Made by a program: the position numbers and the translations under genes. Under the pieces are notes generated by a model that worked only from the letters and a program-made list of their open reading frames with translations, made no database searches and had not been told where the DNA came from. This document shows positions 55,021-64,000 of a stretch of DNA of 64,000 nucleotides, piece after piece. Origin of the DNA: Pseudomonas nicosulfuronedens (GTDB lineage Bacteria > Pseudomonadota > Gammaproteobacteria > Pseudomonadales > Pseudomonadaceae). The stretch covers positions 267,512 through 331,511 of the forward strand of contig NZ_SWDV01000003.1 of the NCBI RefSeq assembly GCF_005877905.1. Reading direction: 5' to 3'. Positions within the stretch are counted from its first letter, which is position 1; each line of letters begins with the position of its first letter.

Positions 55021-57036
55021 ATGTCGATTTTTCAGCTGGATTCGCGATTCGAGCCCGCCGGCGATCAGCCCGAAGCCATCCGACAGATGGTGGAAGGTCT
55101 GGAAGCGGGCCTGTCGCACCAGACGCTGTTGGGGGTGACCGGCTCCGGCAAGACCTTCAGCATCGCCAACGTCATTTCCCAGGTGCAGCGCCCGACCATG
55201 GTGCTGGCGCCGAACAAGACGCTGGCCGCGCAGCTCTACGGCGAGTTCAAGACCTTCTTCCCGAACAACGCCGTCGAGTACTTCGTCTCCTACTACGACT
55301 ACTACCAGCCCGAGGCCTACGTACCGTCCTCGGACACCTATATCGAGAAGGACTCCTCGATCAACGACCACATCGAGCAGATGCGGTTGTCGGCGACCAA
55401 GGCGCTGCTGGAGCGCAAGGACGCCATCATCGTCTGCACCGTGTCGTCGATCTACGGCCTGGGCGACCCGGCGTCGTACCTGAAGATGGTCCTGCACCTG
55501 GACCGCGGCGACAAGATGGACCAGCGCGAGCTGCTGCGCCGCCTGACCAGCCTGCAGTACACCCGCAACGACATGGACTTCGCCCGTGCGACCTTCCGCG
55601 TGCGCGGCGATGTCATCGATGTCTTCCCGGCGGAATCGGACCTGGAGGCCATCCGTATCGAGCTGTTCGATGACGAAGTGGAGAACATCGCCGCCTTCGA
55701 TCCGCTGACCGGCGAGGTGCTCACCAAGCTGCCGCGCTTCACCTTCTACCCCAAGAGCCACTATGTCACCCCGCGGGAGACGCTTCTGGAGGCGGTGGAG
55801 CACATCAAGGCCGAACTCAAGCAGCGCCTGGACTACCTGCGCAGCAACAACAAGCTGGTGGAAGCCCAGCGCCTGGAGCAGCGGACCCGTTTCGACCTGG
55901 AGATGATTCTCGAGCTGGGCTACTGCAACGGCATCGAGAACTACTCGCGCTACCTCTCCGGGCGCGGTCCCGGCGAGCCGCCGCCGACGCTCTACGACTA
56001 CCTGCCGGACAACGCCCTGCTGGTGATCGACGAATCCCACGTCAGCGTTCCCCAGGTCGGGGCCATGTACAAGGGCGACCGCTCGCGCAAGGAAACCCTG
56101 GTCGAATATGGTTTCCGCCTGCCCTCGGCGCTGGACAACCGTCCGCTGCGCTTCGAGGAGTGGGAGGCGATCAGCCCGCAGACCATCTTCGTCTCGGCAA
56201 CTCCCGGCCCCTATGAGGACCAGCATGCTGGTCGGGTCGTCGAACAGGTCGTGCGCCCCACCGGCCTGGTCGACCCGGAGGTGGAAATTCGCCCGGCGAC
56301 CACCCAGGTAGATGATCTGTTATCGGAAATCGGCAAGCGCGTGGCGCTGGATCAGCGCGTGCTGGTGACCACTCTGACCAAGCGAATGGCCGAGGACCTC
56401 ACTGACTACCTGGGCGATCACGACGTGCGCGTGCGCTACCTGCACTCGGACATCGACACCGTGGAACGGGTGGAAATCATCCGTGACTTGCGCCTGGGCA
56501 AGTTCGACGTGCTGGTGGGCATCAACCTGCTGCGCGAGGGCCTGGACATGCCCGAGGTGGCACTGGTGGCGATCCTCGATGCAGACAAGGAGGGCTTCCT
56601 GCGTTCCGAGCGCTCGCTGATCCAGACGATCGGCCGCGCCGCCCGGAACCTGCACGGCAAGGCGATCCTCTATGCCGACAACATCACCGGCTCGATGCAG
56701 CGGGCAATCAACGAGACCGAGCGCCGTCGCACCAAGCAGCTGGAGTTCAACGCCAAGCACGGCATCGTGCCCAAGGGTGTGAAGAAGGACATCAAGGACA
56801 TCCTCGAAGGCGCCGTGGTGCCGGGTGCCAAGGGCAAGCGCCGGAGCCTGGCGAAAGTGGCGGAGGAGAGCGGTCGCTACGAGAACGAGCTGCGCACGCC
56901 GGAGGAAGTCGGCAAGCGCATCAAGCAATTGGAAGAGCGCATGTACCAACTGGCCCGCGATCTGGAGTTCGAGGCCGCGGCCGGCGTGCGCGACGAAATC
57001 GGCAAGTTGCGCGACCGCATGGTATCGATGGGCTGA
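55021..57036 (+). CDS. uvrB: Excinuclease ABC subunit B
   Basis: A 671-residue DNA repair helicase. Walker [10 protein letters not shown] (39-47), beta-hairpin [25 protein letters not shown] box [22 protein letters not shown] and QTIGRAARN. The C-terminal UVR motif ([29 protein letters not shown]) contacts UvrC. It verifies damage in nucleotide excision repair. Full length. Confidence 0.98.
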   Translation: MSIFQLDSRFEPAGDQPEAIRQMVEGLEAGLSHQTLLGVTGSGKTFSIANVISQVQRPTMVLAPNKTLAAQLYGEFKTFFPNNAVEYFVSYYDYYQPEAYVPSSDTYIEKDSSINDHIEQMRLSATKALLERKDAIIVCTVSSIYGLGDPASYLKMVLHLDRGDKMDQRELLRRLTSLQYTRNDMDFARATFRVRGDVIDVFPAESDLEAIRIELFDDEVENIAAFDPLTGEVLTKLPRFTFYPKSHYVTPRETLLEAVEHIKAELKQRLDYLRSNNKLVEAQRLEQRTRFDLEMILELGYCNGIENYSRYLSGRGPGEPPPTLYDYLPDNALLVIDESHVSVPQVGAMYKGDRSRKETLVEYGFRLPSALDNRPLRFEEWEAISPQTIFVSATPGPYEDQHAGRVVEQVVRPTGLVDPEVEIRPATTQVDDLLSEIGKRVALDQRVLVTTLTKRMAEDLTDYLGDHDVRVRYLHSDIDTVERVEIIRDLRLGKFDVLVGINLLREGLDMPEVALVAILDADKEGFLRSERSLIQTIGRAARNLHGKAILYADNITGSMQRAINETERRRTKQLEFNAKHGIVPKGVKKDIKDILEGAVVPGAKGKRRSLAKVAEESGRYENELRTPEEVGKRIKQLEERMYQLARDLEFEAAAGVRDEIGKLRDRMVSMG

Positions 57037-57068
57037 ACACAGGACGAGCCGGCTTTGGCTGGCTTTTC

Positions 57069-57150
57069 GTAGGAGCGAGCTTGCTCGCGAATATCACAGC
57101 ACCCTGATGTAGCGGTGTGATGCGGGGTTCGCGAGCAAGCTCGCTCCTAC
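57069..57150. repeat. REP-type inverted pair
   Basis: GTAGGAGCGAGCTTGCTCGCGAA at 57069-57091 and its exact complement at 57128-57150, 36 bases apart, between convergent uvrB and the emrB-like gene. Confidence 0.85.
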
Positions 57151-57174
57151 AAGGGTTAGTTCGGCGTGGGGCGG

Positions 57175-58734
57175 TTAGTGCGCTCCGGCCCCCGCTCCAG
57201 CGCCCATGCCTGCCGGCAGCGGGCGGGTTAGCAGCACTGCCACCATGCTCACCGCCAGCACGATACCGATGGCGTGGAAGGCGTCGTTGTAGGCCATGAT
57301 CGCCGCCTGCTGGTGGACGATCTCGCTGATCTTGCCCAGGGCCGCCTGCTGCGTGCCCAGCTGCGAGGTCAGCTGCGCCAGCCGTTCGTCCACCGCGCCG
57401 TTCACCGGCACCACCGCTTCGCGCAGATAGTCGTAATAGACCTTGGCGCGGCTATCCAGCAGGGTCGCCAGCAGCGCGATACCAATGGCGCCGCCCAGGT
57501 TGCGCAGGATGTTGAACAGGCTGGAAGCGGACCCCGCATCCTGTGGCTGTAGGTAGACGGTGGCGATCAACGAGATGGTGACCATCACCATTGGCTGGCC
57601 GAGGGCGCGCAACAGCTGGATCTGGTTGAACTGCGGGCCGGCGAAGTCCGGGTTCAGCACACCGGAGAAGAAGCTCGCCATACCGAACAGGCCGAATCCG
57701 ACGGCGCAGAGCAGGCGCGGCTCGATGATCTTCATCAGCTTGGGGATCAATGGGATAAGGAACAGCTGCGGCACACCCATCCACATGATCACCTCGCCGA
57801 TCTGCATGGCGTTGTAACCCTGGATCTGCGCGAGATACAGCGGTAGCACATAGATCGACCCGTACAGCCCCATGCCCAGGCCGATGCTGGATATGCTCGA
57901 CAGGCCGAAATTGCGGTTGCGCAGAATCCCCAAGTTGATCAGCGGGTTCGGCCGCGAGGTCTGCAGGATCACGAAGAGGATCAGGCTGACCAGGGCGATG
58001 CTGCCCAGGCTGACGATCAGGCTCGATTCCAGCCAGTCCTTGCGATGGCCTTCTTCCAGGAACACTTGCAGGCAACCCAGGCCGATGGCCATGGTGATGA
58101 TGCCGGCGTAGTCGGTGCTTTTCAGCAGTTCCCAGTGCGCCGGCTTCTTCTCCAGGCCGTAGAGCAGGCCGGCGATCATCAGCAGGCCCGGCGGGATGTT
58201 GATGTAGAAGATGTATTCCCAGCCGAAATTTTCCGTCAGCCAGCCGCCCAGGGTAGGGCCGATGGAAGGGGCGAAGGTCGCGGTGATGGCGAACAGCGCC
58301 ATGCCTTTGGGGCGATGGTGCTCCGGCAGCTTGATCAGCGCCAGGGTGAAGGCCAGCGGGATCAGCGCGCCGCCGGTGAAGCCCTGCATGGCGCGGAACA
58401 CGATCATGCTCTCCAGGTTCCAGGCGAACGAGCAGAGCAGGGAAGAGAACAGGAAGCCGACCGAGATCATCCAGGCCAGCCGGCGCGCCGAGAGCAGCTG
58501 CACCAGCCAGGCGGTAAGCGGGATCATGATGATCTCGGCCACCAGGTAGGACGTGGAGATCCACGAGCCTTCTTCCAGGGTCGCGGCCAGCGCGCCCTGG
58601 ATGTCTTTCAGCGAAGAGTTGGTGATCTGGATGTCGAGCACCGCCATGAACGCGCCGAGCATGGCGCTGAACACGGCGATCCAGTCGCGGCGGGTCGGTT
58701 CTCCGGCCGGCCGCACCAGGGCATCAGCGGACAC
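57175..58734 (-). CDS. EmrB-type MFS drug efflux permease (DHA2)
   Basis: A 519-residue transporter with fourteen helices. DHA2 signatures: LDIQITNSSLKDIQGAL (motif near helix 1), SARRLAWMISVGFLFSSLLC (motif A region) and GGALIPLAFTLALIKLPE. The stop is at 57175. Partner of the adjacent HlyD-family protein, overlapping by 11 bases; together they form a tripartite-type pump inner part. Drug class unknown. Confidence 0.92.
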   Translation of the reverse strand: MSADALVRPAGEPTRRDWIAVFSAMLGAFMAVLDIQITNSSLKDIQGALAATLEEGSWISTSYLVAEIIMIPLTAWLVQLLSARRLAWMISVGFLFSSLLCSFAWNLESMIVFRAMQGFTGGALIPLAFTLALIKLPEHHRPKGMALFAITATFAPSIGPTLGGWLTENFGWEYIFYINIPPGLLMIAGLLYGLEKKPAHWELLKSTDYAGIITMAIGLGCLQVFLEEGHRKDWLESSLIVSLGSIALVSLILFVILQTSRPNPLINLGILRNRNFGLSSISSIGLGMGLYGSIYVLPLYLAQIQGYNAMQIGEVIMWMGVPQLFLIPLIPKLMKIIEPRLLCAVGFGLFGMASFFSGVLNPDFAGPQFNQIQLLRALGQPMVMVTISLIATVYLQPQDAGSASSLFNILRNLGGAIGIALLATLLDSRAKVYYDYLREAVVPVNGAVDERLAQLTSQLGTQQAALGKISEIVHQQAAIMAYNDAFHAIGIVLAVSMVAVLLTRPLPAGMGAGAGAGAH

Positions 58735-59758
58735 GCAGCTCGACCTCGGCCTCGACGGACATGCCCGGGCGGATCAGGCCCTTGAGCGGGTTGTCGTCGG
58801 CGAAGGTGATCTTGACCGGAATGCGCTGCACGACCTTGGTGAAGTTACCGGTGGCGTTGTCCGGCGGCAGCAGGCTGAATTGCGCGCCGGAGGCGGCGAA
58901 CAGGCTCTGTACCTGGCCGTCGATGGGCTGGTCGGGGAAGGAGTCGAACACCAGCTTGGCGGTTTGACCCGGGCGCATCTTGCCGATCTGGGTTTCCTTG
59001 AAGTTGGCCTGGATCCAGATGCCGTCATCCGGCACCAGCGAAAGCAGCTGGCTGCCGACCTGCACATACTGGCCGACGCGGGCGCCGCGCTGGCCTACCA
59101 GGCCGCTGACCGGCGCGTGGATTTCGGTGCGGGCGAGGTTGATCTCGGCCTGGGTGATGTCAGCGCGGGCGCTTTCGATCTGTGCCTGCAGGCGCTGCAC
59201 GTCGGTGCCCAGGGTTTCACGCTGCACGCGCTGGGCCTGCAGGTCGGCCTGGGCCTTGGCCACCTGGGAGCGGGCGACGTTGGAGTCGGCGGCCAGGGTG
59301 GTCACGCGTTCTTCCGAGACGTAGCCGGGCTTGCGCAGCGCCTGGGCACGGCCGAGGTCGACCTCGGTGCGACCGAGGGTGGCCTGGCTGGCATTCACGT
59401 CGGCCGCGCTGGCCGCGATCATGCTGGTCTGGCCCTTGAGCTTGCTGCGCGCCTGCTCCAGTTCCGCCTCGCGGGTGGCCAGGGTGGCCTTGGCGCGGTC
59501 CAGCGCGAGCTGGAAGTCGGCGGCCTCGAGCTTCACCAGCAACTGGCCTTTCTCGACGTGCTGGTTGTCCTGTACCAGCACCTCTTCGACGCGGGCGCCG
59601 AGTTGGCTGGCGATGCGGGTGATCTCACCCTGCACGTAGGCATTGTCGGTGGTCTCGACGAAGCGGCCGATGAAGTACCAGCGCGCCAGGAAGGCGAGGG
59701 CGACGACGGCAAGGATGACGAAGAACACGGACAGGCGGCGTTTTAATTGTGCGGGCAT
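58724..59758 (-). CDS. EmrA-type membrane fusion protein (HlyD family)
   Basis: A 344-residue adaptor: membrane helix 9-28, biotin-lipoyl half domains (NAYVQGEITRIASQLGARVEEVLVQDNQHVEKGQLLVKLE and IHAPVSGLVGQRGARVGQYV) around a coiled coil (ATREAELEQARSKL... AKAQADLQAQRVQRE), beta-barrel end. First gene of the pump pair; 110 bp from the divergent LysR gene. Confidence 0.92.
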   Translation of the reverse strand: MPAQLKRRLSVFFVILAVVALAFLARWYFIGRFVETTDNAYVQGEITRIASQLGARVEEVLVQDNQHVEKGQLLVKLEAADFQLALDRAKATLATREAELEQARSKLKGQTSMIAASAADVNASQATLGRTEVDLGRAQALRKPGYVSEERVTTLAADSNVARSQVAKAQADLQAQRVQRETLGTDVQRLQAQIESARADITQAEINLARTEIHAPVSGLVGQRGARVGQYVQVGSQLLSLVPDDGIWIQANFKETQIGKMRPGQTAKLVFDSFPDQPIDGQVQSLFAASGAQFSLLPPDNATGNFTKVVQRIPVKITFADDNPLKGLIRPGMSVEAEVELRVR

Positions 59759-59868
59759 AGGTAAACGAGCGTTTGGTTGGCCAAAAAAATGTTTGCCAAT
59801 GTAACAGTGTTCCGTGGCGGCACGTAGCCGCTACACTTCGGAAACTTTGTTGCTTATAGGGAACAATC

Positions 59869-60789
59869 ATGGGGCTGGATGATGCGCTGATCTTCACTCG
59901 CGTGGTGGAACTGCACAGTTTCACCCAGGCGGCGCAGAGCCTGGGGATGCAGAAGTCCACGGTGAGCCGGCGTATCGCGCTCCTCGAAGAGCGCCTGGGC
60001 GTGCGCCTGATCAACCGCACCACCCGCAAGCTGCGCCTGACCGAAGTGGGTCAGGCCTACTACGACCGCTGCCGGCAGATCATGCATGACTTCGCCGAGG
60101 CGGAGCAGGCGGTGATGCAGTTGCAGCAGGCGCCTTCGGGATTGTTGCGGATCACTGCGCCCATCGAGTTCGGCCAGATGTACCTGGCCAAGGTGCTGGG
60201 CGATTTCATGAACCTTTATCCACAGATCACCGCCGAGGTCGAGCTGACCTCGCGCAACGTCGATCCGCTGGAGGAGGGCGTGGATATCGTCATCATGGTC
60301 GGCCAGCCGGAGGACTCGACCCTGATCGCCCGGCGCATGCTGACCACCAACCGTTGCCTGTGCGCCAGCCCGGACTACCTGAAGCTGCACGGTTGGCCAG
60401 AAACCGTCGAGGAGCTGGCCGGCCACCGCGCCGTACTGCTGCAGGCCGACTCGCAGCGCTACTGGCCGCTGCGCGGAGAGACCGTGCCGTGCCACCGCGT
60501 GCTGTCCTGCAACAACATCACGTTTGCCCGCGAAGCAGTCCTGGCGGGAGCGGGGATCGCCTCGCTGCCAGAGCTGATCGTCGACGAGCAGTTGGCCCGC
60601 GGTCGCCTGGTGCGCGTGTTGCCGCAGGTCCAGTTGCCGGTGGGTGAGCTGTACGCCGTGTACCCATCGAGGCGTTTCCAGGCGATGAAAGTGAAGGCCT
60701 TCCTCGACTTCCTGATCAACAACCTGCCCATCGATCCCGGTCGTTGGCTGGAGCCGAAGGCGGCCCGCCTGATACCATCGCACCCATGA
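59869..60789 (+). CDS. LysR-type regulator of the emrAB-like pump
   Basis: A 306-residue LysR protein: HTH in 4-60 ([45 protein letters not shown]), effector domain with [29 protein letters not shown] (a CrgA-like kind). Divergent placement points to control of the efflux pair. The intergenic 59759-59868 is AT-rich, with TTGCCAATGTAACAG near 59791. Confidence 0.88.
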   Translation: MGLDDALIFTRVVELHSFTQAAQSLGMQKSTVSRRIALLEERLGVRLINRTTRKLRLTEVGQAYYDRCRQIMHDFAEAEQAVMQLQQAPSGLLRITAPIEFGQMYLAKVLGDFMNLYPQITAEVELTSRNVDPLEEGVDIVIMVGQPEDSTLIARRMLTTNRCLCASPDYLKLHGWPETVEELAGHRAVLLQADSQRYWPLRGETVPCHRVLSCNNITFAREAVLAGAGIASLPELIVDEQLARGRLVRVLPQVQLPVGELYAVYPSRRFQAMKVKAFLDFLINNLPIDPGRWLEPKAARLIPSHP

Positions 60790-60850
60790 GCGCGCGCGCC
60801 GTCGCGCGCTGTCCGCTTCACACGAAGAATTGCTGCACACGAGAGCCTTC

Positions 60851-62335
60851 ATGACCACAGTCCGCACCCGTATCGCGCCGTCTCCCACCGGCGACCCGCA
60901 CGTCGGCACCGCGTATATCGCGCTGTTCAACCTCTGCTTCGCCCGCCAGCACGGCGGTCAGTTCATTCTGCGCATCGAGGACACCGATCAGGTGCGCTCG
61001 ACCCGCGAATCGGAACAGCAGATCTTCGACGCGCTGCGCTGGCTGGGTATCGAGTGGGACGAGGGCCCGGACGTCGGCGGCCCGCACGGCCCGTACCGGC
61101 AGAGCGAGCGTGGTGCCATCTATAAGCAGTACAGCGACGAGCTGGTGGACAAGGGTCATGCCTTCCCCTGCTTCTGCTCCTCCGAGCGTCTCGACGCCTT
61201 GCGTGCCGAGCAACAGGCGCGCAAGGAAACCCCGCGCTACGACGGCCTTTGCATGCACATCCCGAAAGAGGAGTCGGCCAAGCGTATCGCTGCTGGCGAA
61301 TCCCATGTCGTGCGCATGAAGGTGCCGACCGAGGGCGTCTGCGTGGTGCCGGACATGCTCCGTGGCGACGTGGAGATCCCGTGGGACCGCATGGACATGC
61401 AGGTGCTGATGAAGGCCGACGGCCTCCCCACCTACTTCCTGGCCAACGTGGTCGACGACCACCTGATGGGCATTACTCACGTCCTGCGCGGCGAAGAGTG
61501 GCTGCCCTCGGCGCCCAAGCTGATCAAGCTTTACGAGTACTTCGGCTGGGAACAGCCGGTGCTCTGCTACATGCCGCTGCTGCGCAACCCGGACAAGAGC
61601 AAGCTGTCCAAGCGCAAGAACCCCACCTCGATCACCTTCTATGAGCGCATGGGCCTGCTGCCCCAGGCGCTGCTGAACTACCTCGGCCGCATGGGCTGGT
61701 CCATGCCCGATGAGCGAGAGAAGTTCAGCCTGGCAGAGATGATCGAGCACTTCGACCTGTCCCGTGTCTCGCTGGGTGGCCCGATCTTCGACATCGAGAA
61801 ACTCTCCTGGCTGAACGGCCAGTGGATTCGCGAGCTGTCCGTCGAGGACTTCGCCAAGGAAGTGCAGAAGTGGGCGCTCAACCCCGAGTACCTGATGAAG
61901 ATCGCGCCGCACGTACAAGGCCGCGTGGAGAACTTCAGCCAGATCGCTCCGCTGGCTGGCTTCTTCTTCAGTGGCGGCGTGCAACTGGACGCCAAGCTGT
62001 TCGAGCACAAGAAGCTCGATGCCACCCAGGTTCGCCAGGTGCTGCAACTGGTGCTGTGGAAGCTCGAAGCGCTGCGCCAGTGGGAAAAGGATCGCATTAC
62101 CGCGACCATCCAGGCCGTCGCCGAGCATCTTGGCCTCAAGCTGCGTGACGTGATGCCGCTGATGTTCCCAGCCATCACCGGCCAGGCCAGTTCGGTGTCG
62201 GTGCTCGACGCCATGGAAATCCTCGGTGCCGACCTGTCGCGCTATCGCCTGCGCCAGGCACTGGAACTGCTGGGCGGTGCGTCGAAGAAAGAAGCCAAGG
62301 AATGGGAAAAGATTCGCGACGCTATCGGTAGCTGA
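60851..62335 (+). CDS. gltX: Glutamyl-tRNA synthetase
   Basis: A 494-residue class I synthetase. [10 protein letters not shown] (11-20, HIGH-type) and KLSKRKN (about 250, KMSKS-type) are both intact. The anticodon-binding region ends [14 protein letters not shown] [10 protein letters not shown]. The discriminating, single-tRNA type seems likely. The start at 60851 is used; an ATG at 60830 has no ribosome site. Confidence 0.97.
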   Translation: MTTVRTRIAPSPTGDPHVGTAYIALFNLCFARQHGGQFILRIEDTDQVRSTRESEQQIFDALRWLGIEWDEGPDVGGPHGPYRQSERGAIYKQYSDELVDKGHAFPCFCSSERLDALRAEQQARKETPRYDGLCMHIPKEESAKRIAAGESHVVRMKVPTEGVCVVPDMLRGDVEIPWDRMDMQVLMKADGLPTYFLANVVDDHLMGITHVLRGEEWLPSAPKLIKLYEYFGWEQPVLCYMPLLRNPDKSKLSKRKNPTSITFYERMGLLPQALLNYLGRMGWSMPDEREKFSLAEMIEHFDLSRVSLGGPIFDIEKLSWLNGQWIRELSVEDFAKEVQKWALNPEYLMKIAPHVQGRVENFSQIAPLAGFFFSGGVQLDAKLFEHKKLDATQVRQVLQLVLWKLEALRQWEKDRITATIQAVAEHLGLKLRDVMPLMFPAITGQASSVSVLDAMEILGADLSRYRLRQALELLGGASKKEAKEWEKIRDAIGS

Positions 62336-62343
62336 GTCTTCCC

Positions 62344-62374
62344 GCACCGACCCGCCCGGGTCGGTGCTCCATTT
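62344..62374 (+). terminator. Hairpin after gltX
   Basis: GCACCGACCC (62344-62353) and GGGTCGGTGC (62358-62367): 10 bp, loop GCCC, followed by a weak T-stretch (TCCATTTCG). Likely attenuates read-through into the J-like gene. Confidence 0.6.
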
Positions 62375-62398
62375 CGCTCATACCTGATCGAGGCCGCA

Positions 62399-63391
62399 AT
62401 GGACTGCTGGCAGATTCTCCAACTGGAGCCCGATGCTGACGCTTCGGTTATCCGCCGGCAGTACGCGAAACTGCTGCGCCATTGCCGTCCAGACGAAGAC
62501 CCCGTGGCTTTCCAGCGGCTGCGCGATGCGTACGAATGTGCATTGCAACTGATTGCCGGGGAGGGGCAGGCACAGCCGGAGTTATTGCAGCCTGACCGAG
62601 GGAGCATCGACCGGCCGCTGCTGGTGCGCGGTGAGGAGTGGGAGCGAGCGGAGGGGCTGTTGCCCGGGCTGACTCCCGACAATCTTGCACAGCACTACGT
62701 CTTGACCGAGCAGTTGGAGTGCCGGGAGTGTTTCGAGCGCCTGGTCCTGCAATATTGCCTGGCGTTACCTGGCGATGCGGGGGCTGAATTGGCGGAGTCG
62801 GCGATGGCGGTTTTCGCTGCCGCCATGGCCGGGCCGGCCGCGCATTTGTCTCCGCGATTGCTGGAAGCCCTCGATCGGCCGGTGGCCGAGCTGCAGGTGC
62901 GGCGATTCATGGCCGAGCTGCGTGGTGGCGAGCGTCCACTGAATCTTCGTCTACGCCATTATGTGCGGCAGCCATTGCTCTCCAGCCCTGACCGTCGAGC
63001 GCTGTTCGACGCCGGATTGATGTACAGCTTGTTCCTCGACCCCTCCATTGATCGGCTGGACCTCCATGAGGTTTTCGCCGAGATGGGCTGGAGTATTCAC
63101 GGCTGCATTGGTCCGGCTGATCTCTTGTCGGACCCCGCCTGGTGGGGCAGGGACTACGCCAAGGGTGGACACAACAGCAACAGCATCTGGAGTGAGCTGC
63201 GCGTCCGCGCGGGGAATCCCCGGGTGAAAGTGCAGCCGCCACAACGGCCGCCGGCCAAATCGTCAGTCGGAAAGATCCTGAGGGCTCTGGGGCATTGTCT
63301 CTGGGTGGGCGCTATGCTGGCCCTGCTGGGCTTTCCCTGGCCTGGTGTAGTCTGGATCTGTATAGGTCTGTTCGGTGCGCTGGCGGTCTGA
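62399..63391 (+). CDS. J-domain-like membrane protein, degenerate HPD
   Basis: A 330-residue protein. Residues 1-55 resemble a J-domain (WQILQLEPDADASVIRRQYAKLLRHCRPDEDPVAFQRLRDAYECAL), but the HPD loop reads HCRPDED, so Hsp70 stimulation is doubtful. A helical middle part follows (70-270), then two C-terminal membrane helices (LGHCLWVGAMLALLGF, GVVWICIGLFGALAV). Similar gltX-linked proteins are seen in P. aeruginosa (recollection). Function unknown. Confidence 0.65.
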   Translation: MDCWQILQLEPDADASVIRRQYAKLLRHCRPDEDPVAFQRLRDAYECALQLIAGEGQAQPELLQPDRGSIDRPLLVRGEEWERAEGLLPGLTPDNLAQHYVLTEQLECRECFERLVLQYCLALPGDAGAELAESAMAVFAAAMAGPAAHLSPRLLEALDRPVAELQVRRFMAELRGGERPLNLRLRHYVRQPLLSSPDRRALFDAGLMYSLFLDPSIDRLDLHEVFAEMGWSIHGCIGPADLLSDPAWWGRDYAKGGHNSNSIWSELRVRAGNPRVKVQPPQRPPAKSSVGKILRALGHCLWVGAMLALLGFPWPGVVWICIGLFGALAV

Positions 63392-63481
63392 TCCTGGCTG
63401 GCGATGGTCGGGCGAGTCGGCGGAGACGGTTAAGTGATTGTTCTTGCTTCAAAATTTTTTCACTTCTGATGAAAAATTCTG

Positions 63482-63510
63482 TTGACAGGGGTTCGCCTCC
63501 CCCCTAAGAT
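63482..63510 (+). promoter_or_regulatory. Sigma70 promoter of the Ala/Glu tRNA operon
   Basis: TTGACA at 63482-63487, 17-base spacer, TAAGAT at 63505-63510, then a GC-rich discriminator GCGCCCC, the pattern of stringently controlled stable-RNA promoters. The first tRNA begins 66 bp later. Confidence 0.85.
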
Positions 63511-63576
63511 GCGCCCCGTTCCAGCGACGAACTGAACTGACAGGGCGAAGCGGAACGGTAGATCCAGCGGTACTTT

Positions 63577-63652
<76 letters not shown>

Positions 63653-63705
63653 AATTACCAGTAGGTCTTGCCTGGTCCGGGCAAGGCTGAAATCGAAGGT
63701 TTTGC

Positions 63706-63781
63706 GTCCCCTTCGTCTAGTGGCCTAGGACACCGCCCTTTCACGGCGGTAACAGGGGTTCGAGTCCCCTAGGGGACGCCA
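63706..63781 (+). tRNA. tRNA-Glu (TTC), first copy
   Basis: 76 bases GTCCCCTTCGTCTAG to AGGGGACGCCA, anticodon TTC in CCCTTTCACGG, encoded CCA. Stems pair fully. Substrate of GltX encoded 1.4 kb upstream. Confidence 0.97.
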
Positions 63782-63825
63782 TTATTCCAGCGACGATGCA
63801 TTCGCGTCGTCAGCCAGAGTCATCT

Positions 63826-63901
<76 letters not shown>

Positions 63902-63954
63902 AATTACCAGTAGGTCTTGCCTGGTCCGGGCAAGGCTGAAATCGAAGGTTTTGA

Positions 63955-64000
63955 GTCCCCTTCGTCTAGTGGACTTGGACACCGCCCTTTCACGGCTGTA
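63955..64000 (+). tRNA. tRNA-Glu (TTC), second copy, partial at window end
   Basis: First 46 bases present. Compared with 63706 it has GGCCTAGG changed to GGACTTGG in the D-arm (the T13-A22 pair is lost) and GGCGG to GGCTG in the anticodon stem (one pair lost). The anticodon TTC is kept. The rest lies outside the window. Confidence 0.7.

Overview
The window looks like a chromosome segment of a high-GC Pseudomonas. The gene orders cheA-cheB-motCD-ParA-like-ParP-cheW, ccmABCDEFGHI, hexR / zwf-pgl-eda, and wbpL-wbpM-comEA-tRNA-Asn-aminotransferase-uvrB-emrAB-LysR-gltX-(Ala-Glu tRNAs) are all familiar from P. aeruginosa, but the flanking genes suggest a related species (P. nitroreducens/citronellolis-like; this is inference, no search was run).

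Layout. 1-5753: end of the chemotaxis/motility operon (cheA 3' end, cheB, motC, motD, polar ParA/ParP positioning pair, cheW, a DUF2802 protein). 5754-8353: a roughly 2.6-kb accessory insert between two imperfect 26-bp copies of the 3' end of the DUF2802 gene. It holds a five-unit zinc-ribbon protein, a DDE transposase and short AT-rich repeats. 8400-10908: a two-gene unit encoding a ComEC-like metallo-beta-lactamase-fold protein and a secreted RNase T2. 11272-13724: a degenerate receiver-like protein, then a stand-alone FlhB C-terminal paralogue and a FliK-like protein. 13996-20982: the complete System I cytochrome c maturation operon, tightly overlapped. 21007-30673: lipoprotein, diguanylate cyclase, lipoate-ligase-like enzyme behind a coupled mini-ORF, KefB-type antiporter, crotonase, pseudouridine synthase, a papain-like cysteine hydrolase candidate, DUF4893 protein, AI-2E-family permease and a small SutA-like protein. 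30840-37052: MsbA-like ABC exporter, CvfB, DUF5064, ArcD-type permease, membrane protein, second-type peptide deformylase. 37141-41022: hexR divergent from the Entner-Doudoroff genes zwf-pgl-eda with a 26-bp dyad between them. 41207-46568: ABC exporter, periplasmic cyclophilin, alpha/beta hydrolase, LysR regulator, small exported protein, azoreductase. 46768-52696: ihfB, lapA-lapB and a stripped-down O-antigen locus (epimerase/reductase, WbpL, WbpM) with no wzz, wzx or wzy. 52894-62335: comEA, tRNA-Asn with a duplicated 3' end, aminotransferase, uvrB, EmrAB-like efflux pair with LysR regulator, gltX. 62399-64000: a divergent J-domain membrane protein and a tandem tRNA-Ala/tRNA-Glu array whose second repeat is degenerate.

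The mobile-DNA signal is light: one transposase-bearing insert, five REP-type palindromic sites and one att-like scar at tRNA-Asn. No phage, CRISPR array or integron was seen. The most unusual items are the zinc-ribbon insert that rebuilds the 3' end of its target gene, the MBL/RNase T2 pair, the translationally coupled leader mini-ORF at 23020, the reduced O-antigen locus, and the transversion-only decay of the second tRNA-Ala/Glu unit.
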